From assembly GCA_026707545.1 (NCBI GenBank), contig JAPOWR010000002.1, forward strand, positions 1 through 64,000: DNA of 64,000 bases, given 5' to 3'. The position numbers and the translations under genes were made by a program. This document shows positions 43,532 to 55,167 of this stretch, one piece after another (position 1 is the first letter of the stretch; each line of letters begins with the position of its first letter). Under the pieces are notes generated by a model. That model worked only from the letters and a program-made list of their open reading frames with translations, searched no databases and was not told where the DNA came from. Origin of the DNA: Acidobacteriota bacterium. GTDB lineage: Bacteria; Acidobacteriota; Thermoanaerobaculia; Multivoradales; Multivoraceae.

Positions 43532-44049
43532 ACGACACACCGACGCACAACGAACCGCCTCCAGGCGGAGCGGGAAGAGTCTTCGAGGATTTCGAGGTCG
43601 GCCAGATCTTCCGCCATGCCCTGGGCCGGACGGTCACCGAGGGCGACAACGTCTGGTTGACGATGATCACCCTGAATCCGAACCCGATTCACTTCGACCG
43701 CGAGTACGCGGGTCAGACGGAATGGGGGCGGCCCCTCGTCAACTCCTGCTTCACCCTGTCCCTGGTCACCGCGCTGACCGTCGGCGATCTGTCCCAGAAC
43801 GCGGTCAACCTGGGTTGGGACCGGGTCCGTCTGCCGTATCCGGTATTCGAAGGCGACACGCTGTACGCCCAGAGTGAGGTGTTGTCCGTTCGCGAGTCGA
43901 AGTCGCGCCCGCACCAGGGCATCGTCGGCTTCCGTACGGTCGGCTACAACCAGGATGGCAGGCCGGTCATCACGTTCGACCGGACGATCCTTGTCTACCG
44001 CCGCGGCCACGTGCCGGCGAAGCCGGTGCGGCCGGAACTGCGCGCGTAG
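43528..44049 (+). CDS. MaoC-like acyl-CoA hydratase/dehydratase
   Basis: The 173-residue hot-dog fold protein has FEDFEVGQIFRHALGRTVTEGDNVWLTMITLNPNPIHFD, matching the MaoC/mesaconyl-CoA hydratase group (Asp and His of the hydratase motif near NPIHFD). The RLPYPVFEGDTLYAQSEVL segment is also typical. It adds or removes water from an enoyl-CoA. It is coupled to the CoA-transferase upstream. Beta-methylmalyl-CoA dehydratase is one possibility but cannot be decided here. Its stop faces the citrate synthase stop 13 nt away. Confidence 0.88.
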   Translation: MNDTPTHNEPPPGGAGRVFEDFEVGQIFRHALGRTVTEGDNVWLTMITLNPNPIHFDREYAGQTEWGRPLVNSCFTLSLVTALTVGDLSQNAVNLGWDRVRLPYPVFEGDTLYAQSEVLSVRESKSRPHQGIVGFRTVGYNQDGRPVITFDRTILVYRRGHVPAKPVRPELRA

Positions 44050-44062
44050 GCGCAAGCTCCTA

Positions 44063-45328
44063 CTAGCGGTCGGCGAGCGCCTGGTACTCGCGCACGGTTG
44101 CGCCGGTGTAAACCTGGCGCGGCCGGTTGATCCGGTTCTCCGGGTCGCCGCGCATCTCCTTCCAGTGCGCCAGCCAGCCAGGCAACCGGCCCAGGGCGAA
44201 CATGACGGTGAACATGTCGGTCGGCAGGCCCATCGCGCGGTAGATGATGCCGCTGTAGAAGTCGACGTTCGGGTACAGCTTCCGTGCCACGAAGTAGTCG
44301 TCCTGGAGCGCGACCTCTTCGAGGTTCCTCGCAATCGCGAGAAGGGGATCGTCGACGCCGAGTTGTGCCAGCACCTGGTCCGCGGCGCCCTTCAGGATGC
44401 TGGCGCGCGGATCGAAGTTCTTGTACACGCGGTGCCCGAAGCCCATCAGGCGGAAGGGGTCGTTCCTGTCCTTTGCGCGGTCGACGAAGCTGCTGAAGTC
44501 GTCGCCACTGTCGCGGATCGCTTCCAGCATCTCGATCACCTGCTGGTTGGCGCCGCCGTGGAGCGGCCCGGACAGGGCGTCGATGCCGGCGGAAATGGCG
44601 GCGAACAGGCTGGCGCCGGAGCTGCCGACCATGCGGACCGTCGATGTCGAGCAGTTCTGCTCGTGGTCCGCGTGCAGGATGAGCAGCATGTTCAACGCTC
44701 GAGACAGCACATCCGGCGGCTCGTAGGACTCGCACGGAACGGAGAACATCATGTTCAGGAAATTCTCCGCGTAACCGAGGTCGTTCTGCGGGTACACGAA
44801 GGGCTGGCCGATCGACTTCTTGTACGAGAAGGCGACGATCGTCGGCAGCTTGGCGATCAGGCGGACCACATGGAGGTCGACGTCCTCATCCTCCGAGTAG
44901 AAGGTGGCGAGCGACGAAATCATCGAGGACAGGATCGCCATCGGGTGCGCCGTCGGCGGGTAGGCCTCGAAGAACTTCTTCATGTCTTCGTGGATCAGGG
45001 TGTGCCGGCGCAGCTTGGAGCGGAAGTCGTCGAGCTCCTCCTGGTTGGGCAGCTCGCCGTAGATCAGGAGGTAGCAGACCTCGACGAAGGACGCTTCCTC
45101 CGCGAGCTGCTCGATGGGGTAGCCGCGGTAGCGCAGGATCCCCTGTTCACCGTCGATGAACGTGATCGCGCTGCGGCAGGATCCGGTGTTGCCATAGCCC
45201 GGATCCAGTGTGATCGCGCCGGTCAGGCTCCGGAGCGCGTGGCTCTGGATCGCCACCTCGCCCTCGGAGCCGACGATTACTGGGAACTCGACCTCCTGGT
45301 CGTCCAACGTCAGCTTCGCCACACTCAT
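44063..45328 (-). CDS. gltA: Citrate synthase (type II, hexameric-like)
   Basis: The 421-residue enzyme has all key segments: GYGNTGSCRSAITFIDGEQGILRYRGYPIEQL, HADHEQNCSTSTVRMVGSSGAS, GPLHGGANQQ (active His), MGFGHRVYKNFDPRA (active His) and YPNVDFYSG (catalytic Asp). It condenses acetyl-CoA with oxaloacetate. The N-terminal beta domain identifies the GltA type. ATG 45328 is chosen; the open frame upstream is low complexity. A TACACT hexamer at 45392-45397 would give a leader of about 60 nt. Confidence 0.95.
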   Translation of the reverse strand: MSVAKLTLDDQEVEFPVIVGSEGEVAIQSHALRSLTGAITLDPGYGNTGSCRSAITFIDGEQGILRYRGYPIEQLAEEASFVEVCYLLIYGELPNQEELDDFRSKLRRHTLIHEDMKKFFEAYPPTAHPMAILSSMISSLATFYSEDEDVDLHVVRLIAKLPTIVAFSYKKSIGQPFVYPQNDLGYAENFLNMMFSVPCESYEPPDVLSRALNMLLILHADHEQNCSTSTVRMVGSSGASLFAAISAGIDALSGPLHGGANQQVIEMLEAIRDSGDDFSSFVDRAKDRNDPFRLMGFGHRVYKNFDPRASILKGAADQVLAQLGVDDPLLAIARNLEEVALQDDYFVARKLYPNVDFYSGIIYRAMGLPTDMFTVMFALGRLPGWLAHWKEMRGDPENRINRPRQVYTGATVREYQALADR

Positions 45329-45391
45329 AACGTCTGTCTCACTTCGTGTGTTACCCGCGGTTGGCCTTGTGCCGGGCCGCATTCGGCGCGG

Positions 45392-45397
45392 AGTGTA
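45392..45397 (-). promoter_or_regulatory. Candidate -10 hexamer (TACACT) of gltA
   Basis: On the minus strand TACACT lies 63 nt before ATG 45328, between queE and gltA. This is the likeliest promoter in that spacer; no -35 box is obvious. Confidence 0.3.
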
Positions 45398-45437
45398 GCA
45401 GCCCGTTGGGACGTTCCCGGGCCGCGCCGGGCAGCGT

Positions 45438-46122
45438 TTACACGCCTCGCGTTGCGGCTCCCCAGAGGGTCTTGTGCAACTGCGTCGAAACTCTTGCCGG
45501 AAGCCGGTCTTCGAGCACCCAGGATGCGAGCTCGGCGGGTTCCAGAGCATCCCAGACGGGTGACAGGTGGACGGTGCAGCGGCGGTCGATCCGGTGCTTG
45601 CGGATCGTGTCGCGCGCCCACTCGTAGTCTCCCCGGTCGGCGAGCACGAGCTTCACCTCGTCGGTCGGACGCAGCGCGTCGATGTTCGGCCAGTGGTTGT
45701 TCGACGCCTCGCCACTGGCGGGACACTTCAGGTCGACGATCCGCCGGACGCGGGGATCGACTCCCGAGATGTCCAGCCCGCCGCCGGTCTCGAGCAGAAC
45801 CACCAGTCCTCGGTCGCAGAGCGCGCTCATCAACGGATGAACGCCGGGTTGGAGAAGGGGTTCGCCGCCGGTGACTTCGGTCAGCGGACAGTCGAATGCC
45901 AGCACTTCGGAGATGACGTCCTCGACCCGCATCCAGGAGCCTTCGTAGAAGCTGTACTCGGTATCGCACCAACTGCAACGCATCTGGCAGCCGGTCAGGC
46001 GCACGAGTACGCAAGGGCGGCCGGCGAAGGTCGATTCGCCCTGAATCGAGTAGAAGATCTCGTTGACCTTGAGCCGCTCCCTTGCGGGCAGTGCGGCGAC
46101 CGGGTCGACGTGCCGCAGTCGA

Positions 46123-46139
<17 letters not shown>
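45438..46139 (-). CDS. queE: 7-carboxy-7-deazaguanine synthase QueE (radical SAM)
   Basis: The 233-residue product begins its core with VNEIFYSIQGEST, and has the radical-SAM cluster CQMRCSWC (CX3CX2C), a DTEYSFYEG segment, TGGEPLLQ and the LETGGG strand. QueE makes the 7-deazaguanine ring for queuosine-type nucleosides. The start is TTG 46139, 17 nt inside the end of the aconitase gene, so it is probably co-translated with aconitase. The other pathway genes (queC, queD, queF) are not in the window. Confidence 0.9.
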
Positions 46140-48852
<2,713 letters not shown>

Positions 48853-48858
48853 GTCCAC

Positions 48859-48864
48859 AAGATA
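48859..48864 (-). promoter_or_regulatory. Candidate -10 hexamer (TATCTT) of acnA
   Basis: On the minus strand TATCTT is followed by GTGGAC (6 nt) and ATG 48852, with no Shine-Dalgarno. It faces the YqgE promoter about 55 nt away. Confidence 0.5.
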
Positions 48865-48918
48865 ACCCAAAGCGGCGCGGGCGTCAGTGTCCGGCCGCAT
48901 CCATCAGGTGCCGGCGTG

Positions 48919-48924
48919 TAGAGT
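48919..48924 (+). promoter_or_regulatory. Candidate -10 hexamer (TAGAGT) of the yqgE gene
   Basis: TAGAGT is followed by CGCGCC (6 nt) and ATG 48931, with no Shine-Dalgarno. Confidence 0.5.
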
Positions 48925-48930
48925 CGCGCC

Positions 48931-49521
48931 ATGTCCGGACTGGATGATCTCGAGACGCCAAGTCTCCTGATCGCCATGCCCCAGGTTCTGGACCCGTTCT
49001 TCTTCCGGGCGGTCGTCCTGCTGGCGGCCCACGAGGAGGGCGGCGAGGGGGGAAGTCTCGGTTTCGTCGTCAATCGACCGAGCCAGCTCAAGATCAACGA
49101 GGTGCTCCAGGAACTCGATATCGAGTGGCTTGGCGGCTCCGAGGCGACGGCGTTCGTCGGTGGCCCGGTGCAACCGGAAGTAGGCACCGTGCTGCTGTCC
49201 CTGGATGGCTTGACCGGCCTGGAGGCGGATGGAATCACCCGGATCGCGCCGGGCGTGGGCGCCACGCAGAACATCCTCGCGCTGCGGACACTGGCGCGCA
49301 GCGCTCCGGACCGCATGCGGCTCCTGCTCGGTCACGCCGGCTGGGCGCCGGGTCAGTTGATGCAGGAGGTCAGTCGCAGCGACTGGTTGACGGCGCCGGT
49401 AGAGGAGTCGATCGTGTTCTCGCCCGATCCGGGCGACGCCTGGTCGACGGCGCTCGCCTCCCTTGGAATCGATCCGGGGACTCTGCCGAGCTGGACGTCC
49501 GGCGACGGCGCGTCAAACTGA
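48931..49521 (+). CDS. yqgE: YqgE/AlgH family protein (UPF0301)
   Basis: The 196-residue product matches UPF0301: LLIAMPQVLDPFFFRAVVLLAAH near the start, GFVVNRPS, FVGGPVQPE, and LLLGHAGWAPGQLMQEV. The molecular function of the family is not established. It is a single gene with a leaderless-type start, divergent from acnA, and ends 4 nt from the convergent dut stop. Confidence 0.93.
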   Translation: MSGLDDLETPSLLIAMPQVLDPFFFRAVVLLAAHEEGGEGGSLGFVVNRPSQLKINEVLQELDIEWLGGSEATAFVGGPVQPEVGTVLLSLDGLTGLEADGITRIAPGVGATQNILALRTLARSAPDRMRLLLGHAGWAPGQLMQEVSRSDWLTAPVEESIVFSPDPGDAWSTALASLGIDPGTLPSWTSGDGASN

Positions 49522-49525
49522 CTCC

Positions 49526-49978
49526 CTAGCGGCCGGTGGAGCCGAAGCCGCCGTCGTTGCGCTCTCCGGCAACCGGATGCGCGCCGAGCGTGTCGTCGTC
49601 ACGGAACGCGATCTCGGGCACCGCGGCGACCACCATCTGGGCCAGCCTTTCGCCGCGCTCAACCATGATCATGCTCCGGCCCAGATTGACGAGCAGCAGT
49701 TTGAGCTCACCGCGGTAGTCGCTGTCGATCGTACCGGGTGCGTTGAGCACGGTCAGGCCGCGCCGGTAGGCGAGTCCACTGCGGGGCCGGATCTGGGCCT
49801 CGTAGCCGGCCGGGAGGCCGAGGATGAGACCGGTGGGAATCAGTGCGCGGGCGCCGGGTTCGATCCGGACCGGGGCATCCGTGGCGGCGCGCAGATCGTA
49901 GCCTGCGCTTCCCGCCGAGGCGCGCTCGGGCGGTCCGGCGGAGTGCGGCAGCCGGCGGATGCCGACGGTGACGGTCAA
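49526..49978 (-). CDS. dut: dUTP diphosphatase
   Basis: The 150-residue trimeric dUTPase has all five family motifs: [36 protein letters not shown] and a C-terminal GGFGSTG. It hydrolyses dUTP to dUMP, keeping uracil out of DNA. The start is TTG 49978, overlapping the stop of the upstream pseudopilin-like gene (TTGA). It is therefore the last cistron of the secretion operon, an unusual place for a housekeeping enzyme. Confidence 0.93.
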   Translation of the reverse strand: MTVTVGIRRLPHSAGPPERASAGSAGYDLRAATDAPVRIEPGARALIPTGLILGLPAGYEAQIRPRSGLAYRRGLTVLNAPGTIDSDYRGELKLLLVNLGRSMIMVERGERLAQMVVAAVPEIAFRDDDTLGAHPVAGERNDGGFGSTGR

Positions 49979-50697
49979 CGGTTGCGTTCTCCTGGCGCGG
50001 CGCCGTCCTGGATCTGTCCCTCCCCGAGCACGCCGGGTGGGAACGGTTTGCCGATCCAGGCGCTGGTCAGACGCGGCGGCGGACGGCCCTCCGCGACGTT
50101 GCCAGGCCGGAGCTGGATCAACTCGCTGGTGAAGTACCAGTTCTCGACGTCCTCCTGGCCGTTGAAGATCCTCATGGAGGGGCCGGGCGTAGCACTGTAG
50201 ACGCCCAGGATCGGTCCGACGGTCGGGCCTTCGCCCTCCTCCTCGTTCGGAGGCGGCACGGCGGTGAGCCCCCCGCCACCGGCGCCGCCTGCCGCGCCCG
50301 CATTGGCTGGCCCGGCGCCTCCGGTCCGGCGGTTCCCCTCGCCGGCGTTGCTTGGAGCTCCCTGCATCAGCAGGCCCCAGCGCCCCTCCTCGTCCATCGG
50401 ATTCGGCCACAACTGCCGGATGACCCGCGGTTCGACCTCGATGAGTTCCTCGAGCGCCGTCGGCAGGCGGCCCTGGCGAACCCGGAATAGGCGGATCGCC
50501 TCGGCGTACTGGAGCCCCCGAAAGATCAGCTCCTCTTCCTTCTGCCGCTTGGCCCAACTGCTCCAGTACGGCAGCGCCGCGGCGACCGCGATGTTCATCA
50601 CCGTGATCAGAACGGCGAGCACGACGAGGTTGTAGCCGGCCTCGGAGGATCGGTCCGCGGGACAGGCGCCGCGGTTTGCCGGGTCACCAATCGGCAT
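49975..50697 (-). CDS. Pseudopilin-like secretion protein
   Basis: The 240-residue product has an N-terminal hydrophobic helix preceded by a short polar leader ([29 protein letters not shown]), similar to a type IV pilin/pseudopilin anchor though the prepilin cleavage site lacks the usual G-F-T-L-I-E. A helical segment ([34 protein letters not shown]) is typical of GspG-type pseudopilins. The middle is Gly/Pro-rich. ATG 50697 overlaps the upstream gene by 14 nt. It likely forms part of the pseudopilus of the system encoded upstream. Confidence 0.72.
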   Translation of the reverse strand: MPIGDPANRGACPADRSSEAGYNLVVLAVLITVMNIAVAAALPYWSSWAKRQKEEELIFRGLQYAEAIRLFRVRQGRLPTALEELIEVEPRVIRQLWPNPMDEEGRWGLLMQGAPSNAGEGNRRTGGAGPANAGAAGGAGGGGLTAVPPPNEEEGEGPTVGPILGVYSATPGPSMRIFNGQEDVENWYFTSELIQLRPGNVAEGRPPPRLTSAWIGKPFPPGVLGEGQIQDGAAPGERNR

Positions 50698-51118
50698 AGG
50701 CGGTGCCCTCCAGCGAGTTCTCCTCCGAGCCGGAGTGAACGTCCTCGATACCGGGATCGCCGAAGGGTGAGAGATCGGTCTCGGCCCAGGGGTCCTCGTC
50801 GGAGAGCGCGGGGAACTCGGCGAAGACCTCAACCCAGGTTTCACTGGTGCGGGTGATCGGATCGAGCGGAATCGCGCGCAGGTACTCCTCCTCGACGAGC
50901 GTCTGGAGGCTCGGCGGGTAGTGCCCCTTGTCGGCGTAGTGCTGTTCGATGGCGTCGCGCATGACCCGGAGGTTCTGCTTCAGCGCCGCCTCCTGCGCCC
51001 GTCTGGGCGCGTTCTTCAGCAGGGGAACCGCGACGGCGGCAAGGATGCCGATGATCGCCATGACGATGATCAGCTCCAGCAGGGACATGCCGCGCTGGCC
51101 CATGATTCTCCGATTCAT
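50684..51118 (-). CDS. Type II secretion major pseudopilin GspG-like protein
   Basis: The 144-residue product has a prepilin leader and cleavage motif (QRG-MSLLELIIVMAIIGILAAVAVP) and then ALKQNLRVMRDAIEQHYADKGHYPPSLQTLVEEEYLRAIPLDPIT, the GspG signature. The C-terminal region is Asp/Glu-rich. It starts 2 nt after the stop of the next pseudopilin gene. GspG subunits assemble a periplasmic pseudopilus that pushes substrates through the secretin. Confidence 0.88.
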   Translation of the reverse strand: MNRRIMGQRGMSLLELIIVMAIIGILAAVAVPLLKNAPRRAQEAALKQNLRVMRDAIEQHYADKGHYPPSLQTLVEEEYLRAIPLDPITRTSETWVEVFAEFPALSDEDPWAETDLSPFGDPGIEDVHSGSEENSLEGTAYADW

Positions 51119-51119
51119 G

Positions 51120-51599
51120 TCACCACTCCCGGTATGGAACACGGTTCAGACCGACGCCTTCCGAGAGGGAGTAGACGTCGTAGACGTTCTCTCCACCCCA
51201 GTTCCTGTCGTCCGGTTCATCCTGGTAGCTCCTGAGTCCCCAGTCCGCCTCGCCGGTCATCGGGTCGACCGGAATTCGGCGCATGAAGCGGATCTCGCCG
51301 TCGGCCTGGCCGATCAACTGAACCGGCTCGATCAGGAGCTCGAGTTCACTCGGATAGCCGTCGGTCCCGATCTCGATCGGAATCAGGCCGACGTCGCTGT
51401 AGCGCTTGTGTTCGTCGATCGCGTTGCGCAGCGTGCGCAGGTGCGCCCGGAGTTCGGCCTCCTTGATCCGCTTGTTCGTGTAGACGGCGGTCGGCAGGGC
51501 GACGGCCGCCAGCGTCAACATCACGGTGCACACGGTGACCAGTTCCACCAGGGTGTACCCGGCCCTTCGCCATGCGCCGTTCGGCATCCTCGCCCTCAC
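51120..51599 (-). CDS. Second GspG-like pseudopilin
   Basis: The 159-residue product has a prepilin-type N-terminus (RRAGYTLVELVTVCTVMLTLAAVALP) and a pilin helix (ELRAHLRTLRNAIDEHKRYSD), then a YPSELELLIEP segment and IPVDPMTGEADWGLRSYQD as in GspG. The start is GTG 51599, overlapping the secretin stop (GTGA). Two GspG-like proteins in one operon suggest a heteromeric pseudopilus or a minor pseudopilin. Confidence 0.83.
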   Translation of the reverse strand: MRARMPNGAWRRAGYTLVELVTVCTVMLTLAAVALPTAVYTNKRIKEAELRAHLRTLRNAIDEHKRYSDVGLIPIEIGTDGYPSELELLIEPVQLIGQADGEIRFMRRIPVDPMTGEADWGLRSYQDEPDDRNWGGENVYDVYSLSEGVGLNRVPYREW

Positions 51600-53986
51600 G
51601 CGACCGTCTCCGGCCCCCGGTCGGGCGGCCCGTCGTCCTGGATCTGGATTTCCAGGGGGGAAACGGTCGGCGATGGCAGCGCTTCGAGTTCGGGGCCTTT
51701 TGGCTTCGCCCGCTCGACCGCGATCGTTGCCTGACCGGGTCCTACGGCCCGGACTTCTAGAGCCAGCAGGTGGCCCCGGCCGGCCACTCCCGCCCGATCG
51801 CCCAGCCGGCTCAGGCCGACGATGACCGTGCCTGGTGTCGAGTCGTCCGTCATCAGGGAAACCTCGCTCTGATCGCCGAGGAAGGACCCGGCTCTGACGG
51901 CGGTCACCTCGATTCGCTCGGGGTCGTACTGGAGCCGTAGCGGCAGGTGGGAGAGCGGAGTTCGGGCACTGATGTCCAGGCGCGCCTCGAAGCTGTCGCC
52001 GACCCTCGCGCGCAGCGCCTGGGGCGCGAAGGAGAGCTGGATCTCGGCGTTGGCGCCCGGAGGCGAGGGCTGGAGGCTAGCGAGGACGATCGCGGGGGGG
52101 AGGTCGGGCAGACCGGCGTTCTTGAACGAACCGTTCGGCGGCGGGACGAGTTCGACGCCCAGGGGAGGCTGATCTTCGCCCTCTCCACCGCCTTCGGGTT
52201 CCGCGTCGCGCAGGCCCGGCGGGAGCCGCTCCTCCAGTTGCTGCCGCGTGTCGTCGCTTTCCTGCGCCGGCTCGTCGAACGGACCGTCGATCCCCGAGTC
52301 GATCCGCGGACTCGAACCTCTGAACACGACGTTCTGCTCCGTGCCCACCCAGATCGGCGCCAGGTCCTGCTCGGTGATGTCCGCCCGGCGGATGATGTGC
52401 GGTGTCAGCGTGAGCACGATGTCCGTGCGCCGGTTGTCGCTCCGCCTCCTTGAGAACAGCCGCCCCAGCACCGGGATCTCCGACAGTCCAGCGATTCCGT
52501 CCTGTCGATTCGACTCGTTCGTGCGGATGAGCCCGGCGAGGAAGTTCGTCTCGCCGTCGCGCAGTCGGATGCTGGTCGTGATGTTGCGGCTGCCGATGAT
52601 CGGCTGGTCGCCGATCTGGCCGCTCAGATCGCTGACCTCGATGTCGAGGTCCAGGGAGATCTCCTCGTTGTGGTGGACGCGGGGTGTGATGTCCACCTGG
52701 ATGCCCACGTTCTGGTACTGGTACGACGTGATGGGCACGACGTTGCTGCCCGCGGTGTTCGCCGTGTTGAAGCTGGTCACCGGGATCGGGACCCGGTCGC
52801 CGATCGAGAACGAACTCTCTTCTCCTTCGGTGATCCGGACCTGGGGCTTGGCCAGCGTCTGCGCGTCGGTCGAGTTCTTCACGAAGTCGAACAGGAAGCC
52901 GGGAACGGTCAGCACCCAGTTGTTCTGGTTCAGCGATTCGACATCCGACATCCTGAGCGGCACGTCCTCGCCGCCGATGTCGAGGCTGATGCCGAGGGTG
53001 TTCGTGTCGAGCGATAGGCCCAGGTCCTGAAGCTTGGTCGTGTTGATCTCCAGCAACTCGACGTCGATGACCACTTCGGCCTTGGCCTTGTCGGCCTGCT
53101 CGATGATGCGCTCAGCGACCTTGACCTTCTCGACGCTGTCGAGCATGACGATCGCGTTCAGCCGCTCGTTCGCGGCGATGAACCGGGTGGCCAGCAGGCT
53201 GCGAAGGACGGTCATCACGTCCTTCACGTCGGCGTTCGACAGGAAGAAGGTCTGGATGATCCGGTCTTCGTACTGCTGGCGGTTCGCCGGCGTGTTCTGC
53301 AGGATCATGATCGTCTGCTCGTCGAGCACCTTGTAGAAGTGGCCAAGGCTCTGCATCAGGATCTCGAGGCCTTCAAGCGCGGTCACCTCGCGCAGCTCGA
53401 TGGGGCTTGCGATCTGCGCGTCCCGCAGGCGGGGATCGAACACGACGTTGAAGCCGAACGCCTGCCCCATCGCGCGGTAGATCTCCATGAAGGTCGCGTT
53501 CGGGAAGTCGAAGGTGATCGGTTCGTCGGAACGCGGACTCAAGACCGGCGGCATCGGTTCGGCGCCGCGGCCCTCTTCCTTGAGCTGGGAGATGGTTCGC
53601 GGGCCACGGCCGCTGCTCTCGATCCGGGTCCGGATCTTCTCCAGTTCGGTGAGGGCGTACTGGTTCGTCGGGTCGAGCTGCACGGCGCGCTGCATCTCCA
53701 GCAGGGCGTCGCGGTCACGGCCGGCCTCCTGAAGCTTCCTTCCCTCCTCGAAGTGAGCATGAGCGGCCTGGGTCTTGGCGCGCAGCAGACCGGCCCGGTA
53801 GCGGAGATCCGAAGGATCGGTGGCGACCAGCTCCATGTAGCGGAGGACGGCGGCGTCCCAGTCGCCCGCGAGTTCGGCGTGTTGGGCTTCGCGGAAGCTC
53901 CGGTAGCCGCTGCAGGAGGCAAAGACCACCAGAGCCAGGAGAGCCAGCGCCAGGGAGCGCAGCCGTTGTCCGTTTCGTTGTGCCAT
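51596..53986 (-). CDS. gspD: Secretin (GspD-like outer-membrane channel) with N-terminal TPR and C-terminal cohesin-like domain
   Basis: The 796-residue product is a lipoprotein (lipobox VVFASC near residue 25) with a TPR-like region (30-130), N-domains (about 150-290), the secretin channel (about 300-560; SFSIGDRVPIPVTSF, GIQVDITPRVH, TDIVLTLTPHIIR), a disordered acidic linker, and a C-terminal beta domain (about 660-780) with a VGDSFEARLDISA...LQYDPERIEVTAV pattern like cohesin domains. It should form the outer-membrane ring of the secretion machine. The TPR start resembles type IV pilus/MSHA-type secretins. It lies 13 nt after the GspC-like gene. Confidence 0.9.
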   Translation of the reverse strand: MAQRNGQRLRSLALALLALVVFASCSGYRSFREAQHAELAGDWDAAVLRYMELVATDPSDLRYRAGLLRAKTQAAHAHFEEGRKLQEAGRDRDALLEMQRAVQLDPTNQYALTELEKIRTRIESSGRGPRTISQLKEEGRGAEPMPPVLSPRSDEPITFDFPNATFMEIYRAMGQAFGFNVVFDPRLRDAQIASPIELREVTALEGLEILMQSLGHFYKVLDEQTIMILQNTPANRQQYEDRIIQTFFLSNADVKDVMTVLRSLLATRFIAANERLNAIVMLDSVEKVKVAERIIEQADKAKAEVVIDVELLEINTTKLQDLGLSLDTNTLGISLDIGGEDVPLRMSDVESLNQNNWVLTVPGFLFDFVKNSTDAQTLAKPQVRITEGEESSFSIGDRVPIPVTSFNTANTAGSNVVPITSYQYQNVGIQVDITPRVHHNEEISLDLDIEVSDLSGQIGDQPIIGSRNITTSIRLRDGETNFLAGLIRTNESNRQDGIAGLSEIPVLGRLFSRRRSDNRRTDIVLTLTPHIIRRADITEQDLAPIWVGTEQNVVFRGSSPRIDSGIDGPFDEPAQESDDTRQQLEERLPPGLRDAEPEGGGEGEDQPPLGVELVPPPNGSFKNAGLPDLPPAIVLASLQPSPPGANAEIQLSFAPQALRARVGDSFEARLDISARTPLSHLPLRLQYDPERIEVTAVRAGSFLGDQSEVSLMTDDSTPGTVIVGLSRLGDRAGVAGRGHLLALEVRAVGPGQATIAVERAKPKGPELEALPSPTVSPLEIQIQDDGPPDRGPETVA

Positions 53987-53998
53987 GTCCTCTGATCC

Positions 53999-54592
53999 TC
54001 AGCCGTTCGGCCGACCACCTATCGCCAGTCGCACCGCGGGTTCGTCGGGGAAGCCGACGAACAGCAGGTCGACCGACTCGTAGCCGATCCGTTGTACTTG
54101 AAACAGGTCCTTGACCAGGTCGCCCGTCAGCGCGTTGTAGATCGCCGAGCCGTCCGAGAACACGGCGACTGGATCGTCGTCGCGTCCCAAGGTCCCGAGG
54201 TAGACGATGTCGACGGCGGGAGGCCGAGGGCCGATCGGTGTCGGCGCCGGCGCCTGCGGCCTCGGTCTCTCCGGGACGACGGGCTGAACGGCGATCGGCT
54301 TCGGCTCCGGAACCGTCGCTTCGGGAACGGTTCGCTCCGGCGCCGGTCGGCTGGCGAATGACCAGGGGTCGCGGGCTGCCGTGACCTCCGGCGGCGTTTC
54401 GTCCAGGGTGTGCGCGGCCAGTTCCACCACCTCGATCGTGGTGGATTGCAGATCCGCGTGGGTCGTGCGGATAAAGCCGGGTCCACCGCCGAAGGAAGGC
54501 AGGTAGCGCCAGGCGGCGATCAGCGCGACGACCGCGAGCAGAACCAGCAGCAGGGGCCGCGGTCGGTTCGATCGGGCTTCGGCGGCGCTCAT
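53999..54592 (-). CDS. GspC/PilP-like inner-membrane component
   Basis: The 197-residue product has one membrane helix (about 14-30), a Pro-rich linker (about 80-125) and a small C-terminal beta domain (DIVYLGTLGRDDDPVAVFSDGSAIYNALTGDLV), the layout of GspC homology-region or PilP proteins that link inner-membrane platform and secretin. ATG 54592 overlaps the upstream stop as ATGA. Its position just before the secretin gene fits this role. Confidence 0.72.
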   Translation of the reverse strand: MSAAEARSNRPRPLLLVLLAVVALIAAWRYLPSFGGGPGFIRTTHADLQSTTIEVVELAAHTLDETPPEVTAARDPWSFASRPAPERTVPEATVPEPKPIAVQPVVPERPRPQAPAPTPIGPRPPAVDIVYLGTLGRDDDPVAVFSDGSAIYNALTGDLVKDLFQVQRIGYESVDLLFVGFPDEPAVRLAIGGRPNG

Positions 54593-55167
54593 GCTCCCGC
54601 CTCCTGACCCGAAGGTCTCGCCTCGCCGACGGAGAAGAGGGTCGAGAGGCGCAGGTCGATCCGCAGGTTGGGAGTCGCTTCGCTCAGGCTGATCGACTCG
54701 AGGGCGACGAACGTGTCCGTCATCTCGAGTTCGTTGATCAGCCGCCGCAACTGGGTGTAGTTCCCCTCGACGGTGAACACCAGCGACTTCTCGACCAGCC
54801 CATACTGCTCCAGTTGCTCCTCGGGGTAGGAAGTGGAGCCTGGGTGGAGCCCGGAGCGGTCGGCGAGTTCCTTGACTTCGCGAAGGAGATCGGTCAGCCG
54901 TTCCCGCTCGGTGGCGAAGCCTTCGCGGTAGAGGCCTTCGACCCGGTCGCGGGTCGCCTCGACCGTCGCCACCTGCCCCTCGCGGCGGGCCACCTCCTGG
55001 GTCGCGCGGGTACGCAGGTTGCGCACGTCGGCGATCTCGTCCTCGAGCGCCTGGAAGCGGCCCGCGTAGACTCCGCGGTACGTCGAGAGCAGGCCCGCGT
55101 TGATCACGCACAGGCCCACTCCGACCCAGAACCAGATGCGCAGGCGCCATATCCGCCGCCGGCTCAT
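54589..55167 (-). CDS. PilO/GspM-like inner-membrane protein
   Basis: The 192-residue product has a basic N-terminus, one membrane helix (about 11-30), a coiled coil (about 35-100) and a ferredoxin-like C-terminal domain (SLVFTVEGNYTQLRRLINELEMTDTFVALESISL), the standard PilO/GspM layout. It should pair with the PilN-like protein. It is coupled to its neighbours by ATGA overlaps on both sides. Confidence 0.82.
   Translation of the reverse strand: MSRRRIWRLRIWFWVGVGLCVINAGLLSTYRGVYAGRFQALEDEIADVRNLRTRATQEVARREGQVATVEATRDRVEGLYREGFATERERLTDLLREVKELADRSGLHPGSTSYPEEQLEQYGLVEKSLVFTVEGNYTQLRRLINELEMTDTFVALESISLSEATPNLRIDLRLSTLFSVGEARPSGQEAGA

Noticed and set aside
44044..44061. Short hairpin (GTAGG/CCTAC) between maoC and gltA as bidirectional terminator
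   Set aside because: Only a 5-bp stem without a T-run, overlapping the maoC stop; could be chance.
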